A stretch of 64,000 nucleotides of DNA, from the NCBI RefSeq assembly GCF_030269605.1, contig NZ_BSTQ01000023.1, positions 108,934-172,933 on the forward strand, written 5' to 3'. The stretch is from Lentzea sp. NBRC 105346. Its GTDB lineage: Bacteria > Actinomycetota > Actinomycetes > Mycobacteriales > Pseudonocardiaceae. How positions within the stretch are numbered: the stretch's first letter is position 1; every line of letters starts with the position of its first letter. The notes under the pieces are model-generated. The model saw only the letters and a program-made list of their open reading frames with translations, was not told the DNA's origin and did no database searches. Below, one piece after another: positions 8,855 to 16,561 of this stretch. A program made the translations under genes and the position numbers.

Positions 8855-9097
8855 GTGAACAAGCGTGTGACGGGCGCCCTGATCCAGCTGGCTCTGCTGG
8901 TGGTCGGGGTGCCCGTCGTCTATCTCGTGTCTCTTCCGCTGGGGCTGTCGGCGCGGTCGCTGCTGCCGCCGATCGGACTGCTGGCGGGGCTGATCATCGC
9001 GGGCTTGATCGTCAAGAAGACGGACCAGCCGGTCAGCGGACCGCTGACCGGCTGGGTGGTGTTTCTGACCTGCGTGGCGCTGGCGCTGTCGATCTAA
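8855..9097 (+). CDS. small hypothetical membrane protein
   Basis: 80 residues from GTG with three hydrophobic helices (about 7-27, 36-53 and 63-79) and a short polar KKTDQPVSG loop. I do not recognise the family. It begins 11 nt after the DoxX stop, so co-expression is likely. Confidence 0.65.
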   Translation: MNKRVTGALIQLALLVVGVPVVYLVSLPLGLSARSLLPPIGLLAGLIIAGLIVKKTDQPVSGPLTGWVVFLTCVALALSI

Positions 9098-9130
9098 CGC
9101 GCAGGTGATCGACTCGCGCGATTGGGCTGC

Positions 9131-9303
9131 GCCCCCCGGTATCCAGCGTACCGACGGGGTCTGACAATCCCGCGAGTCCTACGTTCCCGCCCCGCGAGTC
9201 CCACGTTCCCGCCCCGCGAGTCCCACGTTCCAGCCCCGCGAGTCCCACGTTCCCGCACCGTGAGTCGTACGTTCCCGCCCGGTAAGTCGTACGTTACCGA
9301 CCC
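9131..9303 (+). repeat. dispersed module plus six tandem 22-bp units
   Basis: The module seen at 1944 (here 9131-9175) runs into six units of exactly 22 bp from 9172 to 9303. Each begins G(C/T)GAGTC or GTAAGTC, with core GCGAGTCCCACGTTCCCG. Units 1-4 carry CCTACG or CCCACG; units 5-6 carry CGTACG. The same 22-bp period recurs at 26642-26751 and 49586-49695. No gene is seen in this interval. Confidence 0.85.
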
Positions 9304-9326
9304 CCTGGGACACCGCCCAGGGGGTC
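9299..9326 (-). terminator. ilvD terminator hairpin
   Basis: A perfect 11-bp GC-rich stem (9299-9309 with 9316-9326) and 6-nt loop lie 13 nt after the ilvD stop. The last 22-bp repeat unit merges into its arm. There is no strong U-tract. Confidence 0.65.
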
Positions 9327-9339
9327 GCATTCGATCGCT

Positions 9340-11184
9340 CTACCGGTTCGGGTCGCGCACCGCGCCCGTGGACGCGTCGGTCGCCATCCGCGCGTACGCC
9401 CGCAGCGCGCCGGTGACCGGTCGCACCCGGTCCTTCGGCTGCCACGGCCGCTCGGACGCCTCCATCTTGGCGCGGCGCTCGGCCAGCACCTCGTCGTCCA
9501 CCAGCAGTTCCAGCTTCCGCTCGTGCACGTCGATCAGGATCCGGTCGCCGTCCTCGACGAGCCCGATCACGCCACCACCGGCCGCCTCCGGCGAGACGTG
9601 GCCGATCGACAGGCCCGAGGTGCCGCCGGAGAACCGGCCGTCGGTGATCAGCGCACACTTCTTGCCGAGGCCCGCGCCCTTGAGGAACGCCGTGGGGTGC
9701 AGCATCTCCTGCATGCCGGGACCACCCGCCGGGCCCTCGTAACGCACCACGAGCACGTCACCGGCCTGGATCTCCTTGTTCAGGATCACCGAGACCGCCT
9801 GCTCCTGTGACTCCACGACCCGCGCGGGCCCTTCGAAGCGCCACAGGTCCTCGTCGATGCCCGCCGCCTTGATGATCGCGCCGCGCTCGGCGATGTTGCC
9901 GCGCAGCACGGCCAGGCCGCCGTCCTTGGTGTAGGCGTGCTCGACGTCGCGGATGCAGCCGCCGGCCGCATCCGTGTCCAAAGAGGACCAGCGGTTCGAG
10001 GTCGAGAACGCCTCCGTCGTGCGCACGCCACCCGGCGCGGCGTGGAACAGCTCAACGGCCTTCTCCGACGGCTCCGAAGCGCGGATGTCCCACTCGGCGA
10101 GCCACTCCTCCAACGACGGGCTGTGCACCGACCAGACATCGCGGTTCAGCAGGCCGGCCCGGTCGAGTTCGCCCAGCAGAGCCGGGATTCCGCCAGCGCG
10201 GTGCACGTCCTCCATGTGGTAGTCGGAGTTCGGCGACACCTTGGACAGGCACGGCACGCGGCGCGACAGGTCGTCGATGTCCTGCAGGGTGAAGTCGATC
10301 TCGCCTTCCTGCGCGGCGGCGAGGATGTGCAGCACGGTGTTCGTCGAGCCGCCCATCGCCATGTCCAGCGCCATGGCGTTCTCGAACGCCTTGCGGGACG
10401 CGATCGACCGCGGCAGCACGGAAGAGTCGTCCTCCGAGTACCAGCGGCGGCACAGGTCGACGATCACGCGACCGGCCTCGGAGAACAGCTCGCGGCGCGC
10501 GGCGTGCGTGGCCAGCGTGGAACCGTTGCCCGGCAACGAAAGGCCGAGCGCCTCGGTGAGGCAGTTCATCGAGTTCGCGGTGAACATGCCGGAGCACGAG
10601 CCGCACGTGGGGCACGCGGAGCGCTCGACCTCGGTCAGACCGGACTCGTCCACGTCCGGAGAGGCCGACGCGGAGATCGCGGTGATGAGGTCGGTCGGCG
10701 CGACGGCGACGCCCTCGACGACGACGGCCTTGCCCGCCTCCATCGGTCCGCCCGAGACGAAGACGACCGGGATGTTGAGGCGCATCGCGGCGTTGAGCAT
10801 GCCGGGCGTGATCTTGTCGCAGTTCGAGATGCAGACGATCGCGTCGGCCTGGTGCGCGTTGACCATGTACTCGACGGAGTCCGCGATGATCTCGCGCGAG
10901 GGCAGCGAGTAGAGCATGCCGCTGTGGCCCATGGCGATGCCGTCGTCGACCGCGATCGTGTGGAACTCGCGCGGCACGCCACCCGCCTCGCGCACGGCCT
11001 CGGCCACGATGTCACCGAGATCGCGCAGGTGTACGTGGCCCGGCACGAATTGCGTGTAGGAGTTGGCGATCGCGATGATGGGCTTGCCGAAGTCACCGTC
11101 GGTCATGCCGGTCGCGCGCCAGAGCGCGCGGGCGCCGGCGGCGTTGCGGCCGTGGGTGGTCGTGCGAGAGCGGAGCTGAGGCAC
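9340..11184 (-). CDS. ilvD: dihydroxy-acid dehydratase
   Basis: 614 residues, the full length of IlvD. It dehydrates 2,3-dihydroxy-isovalerate and -3-methylvalerate to the 2-oxoacids, the third common step of valine and isoleucine synthesis. Fe-S cluster cysteines are seen in SNCDKITPG (Cys122) and in ACPTCGSCSGMFTANSMNCL near residue 195, and the C-terminal GRFSGGTSGLSIGHVSPEA signature is present. Start is GTG with a strong GGAGGAG Shine-Dalgarno. It is transcribed away from ilvBNC, and no leader peptide or attenuator is seen before it. Confidence 0.97.
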   Translation of the reverse strand: MPQLRSRTTTHGRNAAGARALWRATGMTDGDFGKPIIAIANSYTQFVPGHVHLRDLGDIVAEAVREAGGVPREFHTIAVDDGIAMGHSGMLYSLPSREIIADSVEYMVNAHQADAIVCISNCDKITPGMLNAAMRLNIPVVFVSGGPMEAGKAVVVEGVAVAPTDLITAISASASPDVDESGLTEVERSACPTCGSCSGMFTANSMNCLTEALGLSLPGNGSTLATHAARRELFSEAGRVIVDLCRRWYSEDDSSVLPRSIASRKAFENAMALDMAMGGSTNTVLHILAAAQEGEIDFTLQDIDDLSRRVPCLSKVSPNSDYHMEDVHRAGGIPALLGELDRAGLLNRDVWSVHSPSLEEWLAEWDIRASEPSEKAVELFHAAPGGVRTTEAFSTSNRWSSLDTDAAGGCIRDVEHAYTKDGGLAVLRGNIAERGAIIKAAGIDEDLWRFEGPARVVESQEQAVSVILNKEIQAGDVLVVRYEGPAGGPGMQEMLHPTAFLKGAGLGKKCALITDGRFSGGTSGLSIGHVSPEAAGGGVIGLVEDGDRILIDVHERKLELLVDDEVLAERRAKMEASERPWQPKDRVRPVTGALRAYARMATDASTGAVRDPNR

Positions 11185-11252
11185 TGCTCCTCCAGATTCA
11201 CTTCAAACAAAAGGCGCGAGGCGTCCAGATCATGGACGTCCAAAAGCGTGTG

Positions 11253-11687
11253 TCAGTCTCGAAGCGGTGCCGCAAGGTTACTCGGCCGCAGAGCCGCGGA
11301 CACCAGTAGACCTGCTAGTACCAGCGTGATGACGTGCACAACCGTGCACCACAGGCAGATCTTGCCGATCAGCAGCACCTCGGCGGCGACCAGGTAGACG
11401 ACCATCAGCACGCCGACGCCGATCCCGACCAGACGCACCGCGCCGAGGGCGGGAACTCGCCACGCGAAGGGGAGCGTGAGCACGGTCATCCCGGCGAAGA
11501 ACGCGAGCCCGAGGAACGCGACCGGGATGCCGAACAGCTCGGACCACTTGCTCGTGGTGACCGTGGCGCAGTCGATGACCGCGCTCTCAGAGCAGACGAG
11601 CGCCTCGGCGTTGAAGTGCGCGTACGTCATGTACGCGGACACGAGCAGGCCCGCGATGGACAGCCAGAGACAGAGCCGAGCGATCAC
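11253..11687 (-). CDS. vitamin K epoxide reductase (VKOR) family protein
   Basis: 144 residues with four predicted membrane helices. The two VKOR cysteine pairs are present: Cys32/Cys40 in the loop after helix 1, and the active-site CLWC (Cys111, Cys114) in helix 4. Bacterial VKOR reoxidises DsbA-like proteins using quinone, driving disulfide formation outside the membrane. No DsbA-like gene is adjacent. Its GTG start overlaps the upstream gene by 4 nt (GTGA), indicating translational coupling. Confidence 0.9.
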   Translation of the reverse strand: MIARLCLWLSIAGLLVSAYMTYAHFNAEALVCSESAVIDCATVTTSKWSELFGIPVAFLGLAFFAGMTVLTLPFAWRVPALGAVRLVGIGVGVLMVVYLVAAEVLLIGKICLWCTVVHVITLVLAGLLVSAALRPSNLAAPLRD

Positions 11688-12097
11688 TCCTCCGAAGATA
11701 CGGGCTCCTCGGTTACCTCTGCGTCAGGCTCGGCCGTGGGATCGGGAACACGCCCACCGCTCACGAGGGACAGCGCGGGCAGGTGGATGAAGCGCACGGC
11801 GGGCAGCTTCACCTCGGAGTCGTCCGTGCGCACGGCCGCGAGCCAGCCCTTTTGTGCGACACGGATGGACTTCACGTCCGTCCACGGGAGTACGGTCGAG
11901 CCGAACGTGGTCCGAACTAGGAGTTTCTCCGGGTCGACCGTCGTACGGTTGCGCAGAACCCACCATGCCAGCCCGAGTGGCACGACGTAGAGGGCCTGCG
12001 TACCGGGCGCGAGCCAGGCGACAGGGGTGATGCAGATTGCCACCATACCCACCGCTAGCAGCGCCGTTGCCGGAATCCGAAAGACGATCCTCTTCAC
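11684..12097 (-). CDS. PH-domain membrane protein
   Basis: 137 residues from GTG: two hydrophobic segments (about 5-50), then a bacterial PH-like domain (LLVRTTFGSTVLPWTDVKSIRVAQKGWLAAV) and an acidic Glu/Asp-rich tail. Actinobacterial proteins with this layout have no settled function. It is first in a two-gene operon with the VKOR protein. Longer readings would run back through the ilvB promoter and leader, so the short start is preferred. Confidence 0.75.
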   Translation of the reverse strand: MKRIVFRIPATALLAVGMVAICITPVAWLAPGTQALYVVPLGLAWWVLRNRTTVDPEKLLVRTTFGSTVLPWTDVKSIRVAQKGWLAAVRTDDSEVKLPAVRFIHLPALSLVSGGRVPDPTAEPDAEVTEEPVSSEE

Positions 12098-12145
12098 TCG
12101 AAAGATTGTTCCACGTCCACGATCCGGGATTTCCGTCTCGCAGAG

Positions 12146-12175
12146 TTGACGCGCCGACACGCACGGGGATAACGT
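12146..12175 (+). promoter_or_regulatory. ilvB operon promoter
   Basis: A -35 box TTGACG (12146-12151) and a -10 box TAACGT (12170-12175) lie 18 bp apart. The -10 ends 7 nt before the leader-peptide ATG, so the transcript should begin at or next to that ATG. A small palindrome (CGGGG/CCCCG, 12164-12180) overlaps the -10 region. Confidence 0.6.
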
Positions 12176-12182
12176 CCCCGCC

Positions 12183-12230
12183 ATGCAGCGCACGCTCGTT
12201 CTCGTACTTCTCAGGCGCGTCGACGCCTGA
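12183..12230 (+). CDS. ilvB leader peptide (attenuator)
   Basis: A 15-codon reading frame, MQRTLVLVLLRRVDA, with four Leu and three Val codons, placed between the promoter and an intrinsic terminator upstream of ilvB. This is the layout of ribosome-mediated attenuation, in which stalling at Leu/Val codons when charged tRNA is short prevents terminator formation. The stop codon lies in a small stem (12211-12217 with 12224-12230). Attenuation of ilvB by such leaders is known or predicted in other actinobacteria; here it is inferred from sequence. Confidence 0.8.
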   Translation: MQRTLVLVLLRRVDA

Positions 12231-12293
12231 GCCGAACAAGCTGCGTCGACGCGCGACCCTCGTACGACCCACTCGGGTTGTCGAGGGTTTTTT
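12214..12293 (+). terminator. ilvB attenuator: competing stem and terminator
   Basis: The segment 12215-12226 can pair with 12243-12254 (GCGTCGACGCGC). Immediately after, 12256-12270 pairs with 12275-12288 to form a terminator hairpin followed by six T residues (12288-12293). These are the alternative structures expected for attenuation. ilvB starts 33 nt after the T-run. Confidence 0.75.
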
Positions 12294-12326
12294 CGTGTCC
12301 GGACCCCGAACCCACGAGGCAAAGAG

Positions 12327-14162
12327 ATGACCAGCGCACCATCGCGACAGGCCCAAGAGCCCCCGTCGCCCCGGCCGGGCCCCCGGCCCAAACCGGCTCC
12401 GCCGAGTGGCGCCCCGATTCGCGTCACCGGAGCACAGTCGCTCGTCCGCTCGCTCGAAGCGGTTGGCTGCGAAGTGGTCTTCGGCATTCCCGGCGGGACG
12501 ATCCTCCCCGCCTACGACCCGCTGCTCGACTCCACGAAGGTCCGGCACATCCTCGTCCGCCACGAGCAGGGCGCGGGACACGCGGCGACCGGTTACGCCC
12601 AGGCGACCGGCAAGGTCGGCGTCTGCATGGCCACCTCCGGTCCCGGTGCGACGAACCTCGTGACCCCGCTCGCCGACGCGCACATGGACTCCGTGCCCGT
12701 CGTCGCCATCACCGGCCAGCAGACGCGGGCCCTGATCGGCACGGACGCCTTCCAGGAGGCGGACATCTGCGGCATCACCATGCCGATCACCAAGCACAAC
12801 TTCCTCGTCACCGACCCGGCGGAGATCCCGCGGGCGATCGCCGAGGCGTTCCACCTGGCGTCGACGGGCCGACCGGGCCCGGTGCTGGTGGACATCCCCA
12901 AGGACGTGCTGCAGGAGACCACGAGCTTCTCCTGGCCGCCCGAACTGCGCCTGCCCGGCTACCGGCCGACGACCCGGCCGCACGGCAAGCAGGTCCGCGA
13001 GGCCGCGAAGCTGATCGTCGGCGCCCGCCGGCCCGTGCTCTACGTCGGCGGCGGCGTGATCAAGGCGGACGCGCACGCCGAACTGCTGCGCCTCGCCGAG
13101 GAGACCGGCATCCCGGTCGTCACGACGCTGATGGCGCGCGGCGCGTTCCCGGACTCGCACCCGCAGCACTACGGCATGCCCGGCATGCACGGCACGGTCG
13201 CGGCCGTTGCGGCCATGCAGAAGTCGGACCTCCTCGTCGCGCTGGGTGCCCGGTTCGACGACCGCGTGACCGGCCAGCTGTCGACGTTCGCGCCGGACGC
13301 CCAGATCGTGCACGCGGACATCGACCCGGCCGAGATCTCCAAGAACCGGCGCGCCGACGTCCCGATCGTCGGTGACTGCAAGGAGATCATCACCGAGCTG
13401 ATCGACGCGGTGCGGACCGAGAAGGAGAACCGGGCCAAGCCGGTCGACCTGTCCGAGTGGATCAAGACGCTCGACGACATCCGCGGCACGTTCCCGCTCG
13501 GCTACGACTGGCCGGAGGACGGCACGCTCTCGCCGCAGTACGTGATCGAGCGCATCGGCCAACTGTCCCCTTCGGACACCATCTACACCGCGGGCGTCGG
13601 CCAGCACCAGATGTGGGCGGCCCAGTTCATCAAGTACGAGAACCCCCGCACGTGGATCAACTCCGGCGGCCTCGGCACGATGGGCTACGCGGTCCCGGCC
13701 GCGATGGGCATCAAGGCCGGCATGCCGGACCAGGTCTGCTGGGCGATCGACGGCGACGGCTGCTTCCAGATGACCAACCAGGAACTGGCCACGTGCGCGA
13801 TCGAGGGCATCCCGGTCAAGATCGCCGTCATCAACAACGGCAACCTGGGCATGGTCCGCCAGTGGCAGAACCTGTTCTACGGCGAGCGGTACTCCAACAC
13901 CGACCTCGGTACGCACAAGCACCGCATCCCGGACTTCAAGCTGCTCGCCGAGGCGCTCGGCTGTGTCGGCCTGCGCGCGGAGTCGCGGGACGAGGTCGAC
14001 GCCGTGATCCAGCAGGCGCTGGAGATCAACGACCGGCCGGTCGTCATCGACTTCGTCGTCGGCAAGGACGCCCAGGTGTGGCCGATGGTCGCAGCCGGCA
14101 CCGGCAACTCCGAGATCATGGCCGCACGCGGCATCCGCCCCCTGTTCGACGAGGATCTGTGA
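12327..14162 (+). CDS. ilvB: acetolactate synthase large (catalytic) subunit
   Basis: 611 residues. A ThDP- and FAD-dependent enzyme that condenses two pyruvates, or pyruvate with 2-oxobutyrate, in the first common branched-chain step. Catalytic Glu80 is in VRHEQGAGHAA. The ThDP-binding motif GDGCFQMTNQEL begins near residue 476 and its closing NN near 503. The N-terminal 35 residues are a Pro-rich extension, common in actinobacteria. Expression is probably controlled by the leader at 12183. The stop overlaps the ilvN start by one base (TGATG). Confidence 0.97.
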   Translation: MTSAPSRQAQEPPSPRPGPRPKPAPPSGAPIRVTGAQSLVRSLEAVGCEVVFGIPGGTILPAYDPLLDSTKVRHILVRHEQGAGHAATGYAQATGKVGVCMATSGPGATNLVTPLADAHMDSVPVVAITGQQTRALIGTDAFQEADICGITMPITKHNFLVTDPAEIPRAIAEAFHLASTGRPGPVLVDIPKDVLQETTSFSWPPELRLPGYRPTTRPHGKQVREAAKLIVGARRPVLYVGGGVIKADAHAELLRLAEETGIPVVTTLMARGAFPDSHPQHYGMPGMHGTVAAVAAMQKSDLLVALGARFDDRVTGQLSTFAPDAQIVHADIDPAEISKNRRADVPIVGDCKEIITELIDAVRTEKENRAKPVDLSEWIKTLDDIRGTFPLGYDWPEDGTLSPQYVIERIGQLSPSDTIYTAGVGQHQMWAAQFIKYENPRTWINSGGLGTMGYAVPAAMGIKAGMPDQVCWAIDGDGCFQMTNQELATCAIEGIPVKIAVINNGNLGMVRQWQNLFYGERYSNTDLGTHKHRIPDFKLLAEALGCVGLRAESRDEVDAVIQQALEINDRPVVIDFVVGKDAQVWPMVAAGTGNSEIMAARGIRPLFDEDL

Positions 14163-14668
14163 TGACTCGCCACACCCTGAGCGTTCTGGTCGAGGACAAG
14201 CCCGGTGTCCTCGCCCGCGTCGCCGGCCTGTTCTCCCGGCGCGGCTTCAACATCGAGTCGCTCGCCGTCGGCCGCACCGAGTACCCCGACATCTCCCGGA
14301 TGACGATCGTCGTCTCCGTGGACGAACTGCCACTGGAGCAGGTCACCAAGCAGCTCAACAAGCTGGTGAACGTCATCAAGATCGTCGAGCTCGAGCCGTC
14401 CGCGTCCGTGCAGCGACAGCTCCTGCTCGTCAAGGTTCGTGCGGACGCCACCGTCCGTTCACAGGTCCTCGAGACCGTGCAGTTGTTCCGCGCGAAGGTC
14501 GTCGACGTATCGCCCGAGGCGGTCACCGTCGAGGCCACCGGCACGTCTGAGAAGCTCGACGCGCTGCTGCGGATGCTGGAGCCCTACGGGCTCCGCGAGA
14601 TCGTCCAGTCCGGCATGGTCGCCATCGGCCGTGGCGCTCGTTCCATCACCGCCACCGCGGTGCGTTGA
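14162..14668 (+). CDS. ilvN: acetolactate synthase small (regulatory) subunit
   Basis: 168 residues. The N-terminal ACT domain (HTLSVLVEDKPGVLARVAGLFSRRGFNIESL) binds the feedback inhibitor valine. The C-terminal half is the ALS_ss_C domain that activates IlvB. The ATG overlaps the ilvB stop, so the two subunits are translationally coupled. Confidence 0.96.
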   Translation: MTRHTLSVLVEDKPGVLARVAGLFSRRGFNIESLAVGRTEYPDISRMTIVVSVDELPLEQVTKQLNKLVNVIKIVELEPSASVQRQLLLVKVRADATVRSQVLETVQLFRAKVVDVSPEAVTVEATGTSEKLDALLRMLEPYGLREIVQSGMVAIGRGARSITATAVR

Positions 14669-14688
14669 TTACCTGAGAGGAAATACCT

Positions 14689-15702
14689 GTGAGCGTCGAG
14701 ATCTTCTACGACGACGATGCCGACCTGAGCATCATCCAGGGCCGCAAGGTCGCCGTGATCGGTTACGGCAGCCAGGGCCACGCCCACGCGCTGTCGCTGC
14801 GCGACTCGGGCGTCGAGGTCCGCATCGGTCTGCAGGAGGGCTCCAAGTCGCGCGCCAAGGCCGAGGAGGAGGGCCTCGAGGTCGGAACGCCGGCCGAGGT
14901 CTCCGCGTGGGCCGACGTGATCATGATCCTGGCGCCGGACACCGCGCAGCGGCACATCTACGCCAACGAGATCGCGGCCAACCTTTCCGAGGGTGACGCC
15001 CTGTTCTTCGGCCACGGCTTCAACATCCGCTACGGCCTGATCACCGTTCCGTCCGGTGTGGACGTCGCCATGGTCGCCCCGAAGGGCCCCGGCCACCTCG
15101 TGCGCCGCCAGTTCGTCGACGGCAAGGGCGTGCCCGCCCTGATCGCGGTCGAGCAGGACGCGTCCGGCAACGCCCAGGCGCTGGCCCTGTCCTACGCCAA
15201 GGGCATCGGCGGCACCCGTGCCGGCGTCATCAAGACGACGTTCAAGGAAGAGACCGAGACGGACCTCTTCGGCGAGCAGGCCGTCCTCTGTGGTGGCGCC
15301 TCCGCGCTGGTGCAGGCGGGCTTCGAGGTGCTCACCGAGGCGGGCTACGCCCCCGAGGTCGCGTACTTCGAGTGCCTGCACGAGCTCAAGCTGATCGTCG
15401 ACCTCATGTACGAGGGCGGCATCGCGCGCATGCGTTACTCCATTTCGGACACCGCCGAGTACGGCGACGTCACCCGTGGCCCGCGCGTCATCACGCCCGC
15501 GGTCAAGGAGGAGATGCGCAAGATTCTCGCCGAGATCCAGGACGGCCGCTTCGCGCAGGAGTGGGTCTCCGAGGACGACGCCGGCCGCCCGAACTACAAG
15601 AAGCTCCAGGCGGAGGGCGAGCAGCACCCGATCGAGGAGGTCGGCAAGAAGCTGCGCGACCTCATGTCGTGGGTGGACCGTCCCATCACCGAGACGGCCT
15701 GA
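14689..15702 (+). CDS. ilvC: ketol-acid reductoisomerase (class I)
   Basis: 337 residues, the class I length. It converts acetolactate or acetohydroxybutyrate to dihydroxy-acids with NADPH and Mg2+. The Rossmann motif is VIGYGSQGHAHALSLRDSG, and the metal-binding acids lie in ETDLFGEQAVLCGG and the C-terminal helical domain. GTG start, with GAGAGG upstream. Last gene of ilvBNC. Confidence 0.97.
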   Translation: MSVEIFYDDDADLSIIQGRKVAVIGYGSQGHAHALSLRDSGVEVRIGLQEGSKSRAKAEEEGLEVGTPAEVSAWADVIMILAPDTAQRHIYANEIAANLSEGDALFFGHGFNIRYGLITVPSGVDVAMVAPKGPGHLVRRQFVDGKGVPALIAVEQDASGNAQALALSYAKGIGGTRAGVIKTTFKEETETDLFGEQAVLCGGASALVQAGFEVLTEAGYAPEVAYFECLHELKLIVDLMYEGGIARMRYSISDTAEYGDVTRGPRVITPAVKEEMRKILAEIQDGRFAQEWVSEDDAGRPNYKKLQAEGEQHPIEEVGKKLRDLMSWVDRPITETA

Positions 15703-15730
15703 GTCTTTCCGCTGGATTGGACTTTTTTCC

Positions 15731-15774
15731 GGGGAAGGCCCGTGGCGCGCGTGTGACGCGCCGCGGGCCTTCCC
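15731..15774 (+). terminator. ilvBNC terminator
   Basis: Long GC-rich hairpin pairing GGGAAGGCCCG with CGGGCCTTCCC plus an inner GCGCG stem, starting 28 nt after the ilvC stop and followed by GTTTGCC. Confidence 0.7.
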
Positions 15775-15780
15775 GTTTGC

Positions 15781-15954
15781 CTAGGGCAGGTCCAGGTGGG
15801 CCGACACATCGTCGTCGAAGAAGCCCGCGTTCAGATTGATCGTCTTCGTGTCAATGCTGAATCCGACGTCGAGCAGCGGATCGGCACTCGCGGCGCCGGC
15901 TCCGAGGGCGAGGGCCCCTGCCGTCATTGCGGTCACGGCCAACATTCGAATCAT
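15781..15954 (-). CDS. small secreted protein
   Basis: 57 residues. A clear signal peptide (MIRMLAVTAMTAGALALGAG, then AASA) is followed by a mature part of about 33 residues, rich in Asp, that ends in HLDLP. A GAGGTG Shine-Dalgarno lies 7 nt before the ATG. I do not recognise the family; no Cys or modification motif is present. It sits alone, convergent with ilvC. Reality is supported by the signal peptide, ribosome site and stop placement. Confidence 0.6.
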   Translation of the reverse strand: MIRMLAVTAMTAGALALGAGAASADPLLDVGFSIDTKTINLNAGFFDDDVSAHLDLP

Positions 15955-16043
15955 GAGCGCACCTCGTCAATTCGGGCGAATCTCACTATTTCGGCAGTCG
16001 GCGATGCTAGGGGCGCCTTCGGTACGCGGCCACTCGGATCCGC

Positions 16044-16049
16044 TAGCTT
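16044..16049 (+). promoter_or_regulatory. -10 box TAGCTT, leaderless start
   Basis: TAGCTT ends 7 nt before the ATG at 16057. The same hexamer precedes the XRE gene at 58773, where it ends 6 nt before the start. Confidence 0.45.
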
Positions 16050-16056
16050 CACTCGC

Positions 16057-16332
16057 ATGACCGACAGTGCTGACAGCGCGCCGATCTACGACGACAAGGC
16101 CCACGTCCGCGGCCACCTGGACCTGAGCAAAGCCGAGTGGCTGCGCAGCGAGGAGGGCGACCCGGACGACGAGCACGTCGAGATCGCCTTCGTCGAGCAC
16201 ACCGACGAGAAGACGTACGTGGCGATGCGGAACTCCAAGCATCCGGAAGGTCCGGTCCTGGTCTTCACCATGGCCGAGTGGGACGCGTTCGTGGCCGGCG
16301 CCAAGGACGGGGAGTTCGACGAGCCCTGGTGA
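16057..16332 (+). CDS. DUF397 domain protein (solitary)
   Basis: 91 residues. The C-terminal half matches DUF397 (TYVAMRNSKHPEGPVLVFTMAEWDAFVAGAKDGEFD). DUF397 proteins are usually encoded beside an XRE/DUF5753 regulator and act as its small partner in actinobacterial development or antibiotic regulation. This copy has no XRE neighbour, unlike the pair at 58773-59778. The N-terminal 35 residues are acidic. Confidence 0.8.
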   Translation: MTDSADSAPIYDDKAHVRGHLDLSKAEWLRSEEGDPDDEHVEIAFVEHTDEKTYVAMRNSKHPEGPVLVFTMAEWDAFVAGAKDGEFDEPW

Positions 16333-16335
16333 CCC

Positions 16336-16419
16336 GCGAGTCCCACCCTCGTGCACCCCGAGTCCCACATTCCGGCAGCCCGGAATGTGGGACTCGCGCT
16401 GTTGGAGGGTGGGACTCGC
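16336..16419. repeat. nested double palindrome, bidirectional hairpin
   Basis: Two perfect 15-bp stems are nested: outer arms 16336-16350 and 16405-16419, inner arms 16360-16374 and 16381-16395, with a 6-nt apical loop. All four arms contain the GAGTCCCAC core of the 22-bp repeat family. It starts 4 nt after the DUF397 stop and can act as a terminator, but it is also a member of the dispersed repeats. Confidence 0.8.
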
Positions 16420-16561
16420 GGTGAGCTGGGCCACCCTGGGTAAAACCCGGCACACCCGCTGATTAGACTCGTTAACAGTCCGGACACATTGCGGTGCCCG
16501 GTCGGCGCGGGATTCGCGAACGACCGTTCCGCGCCTCACCACCTTCCGAATCATGGGAGCG

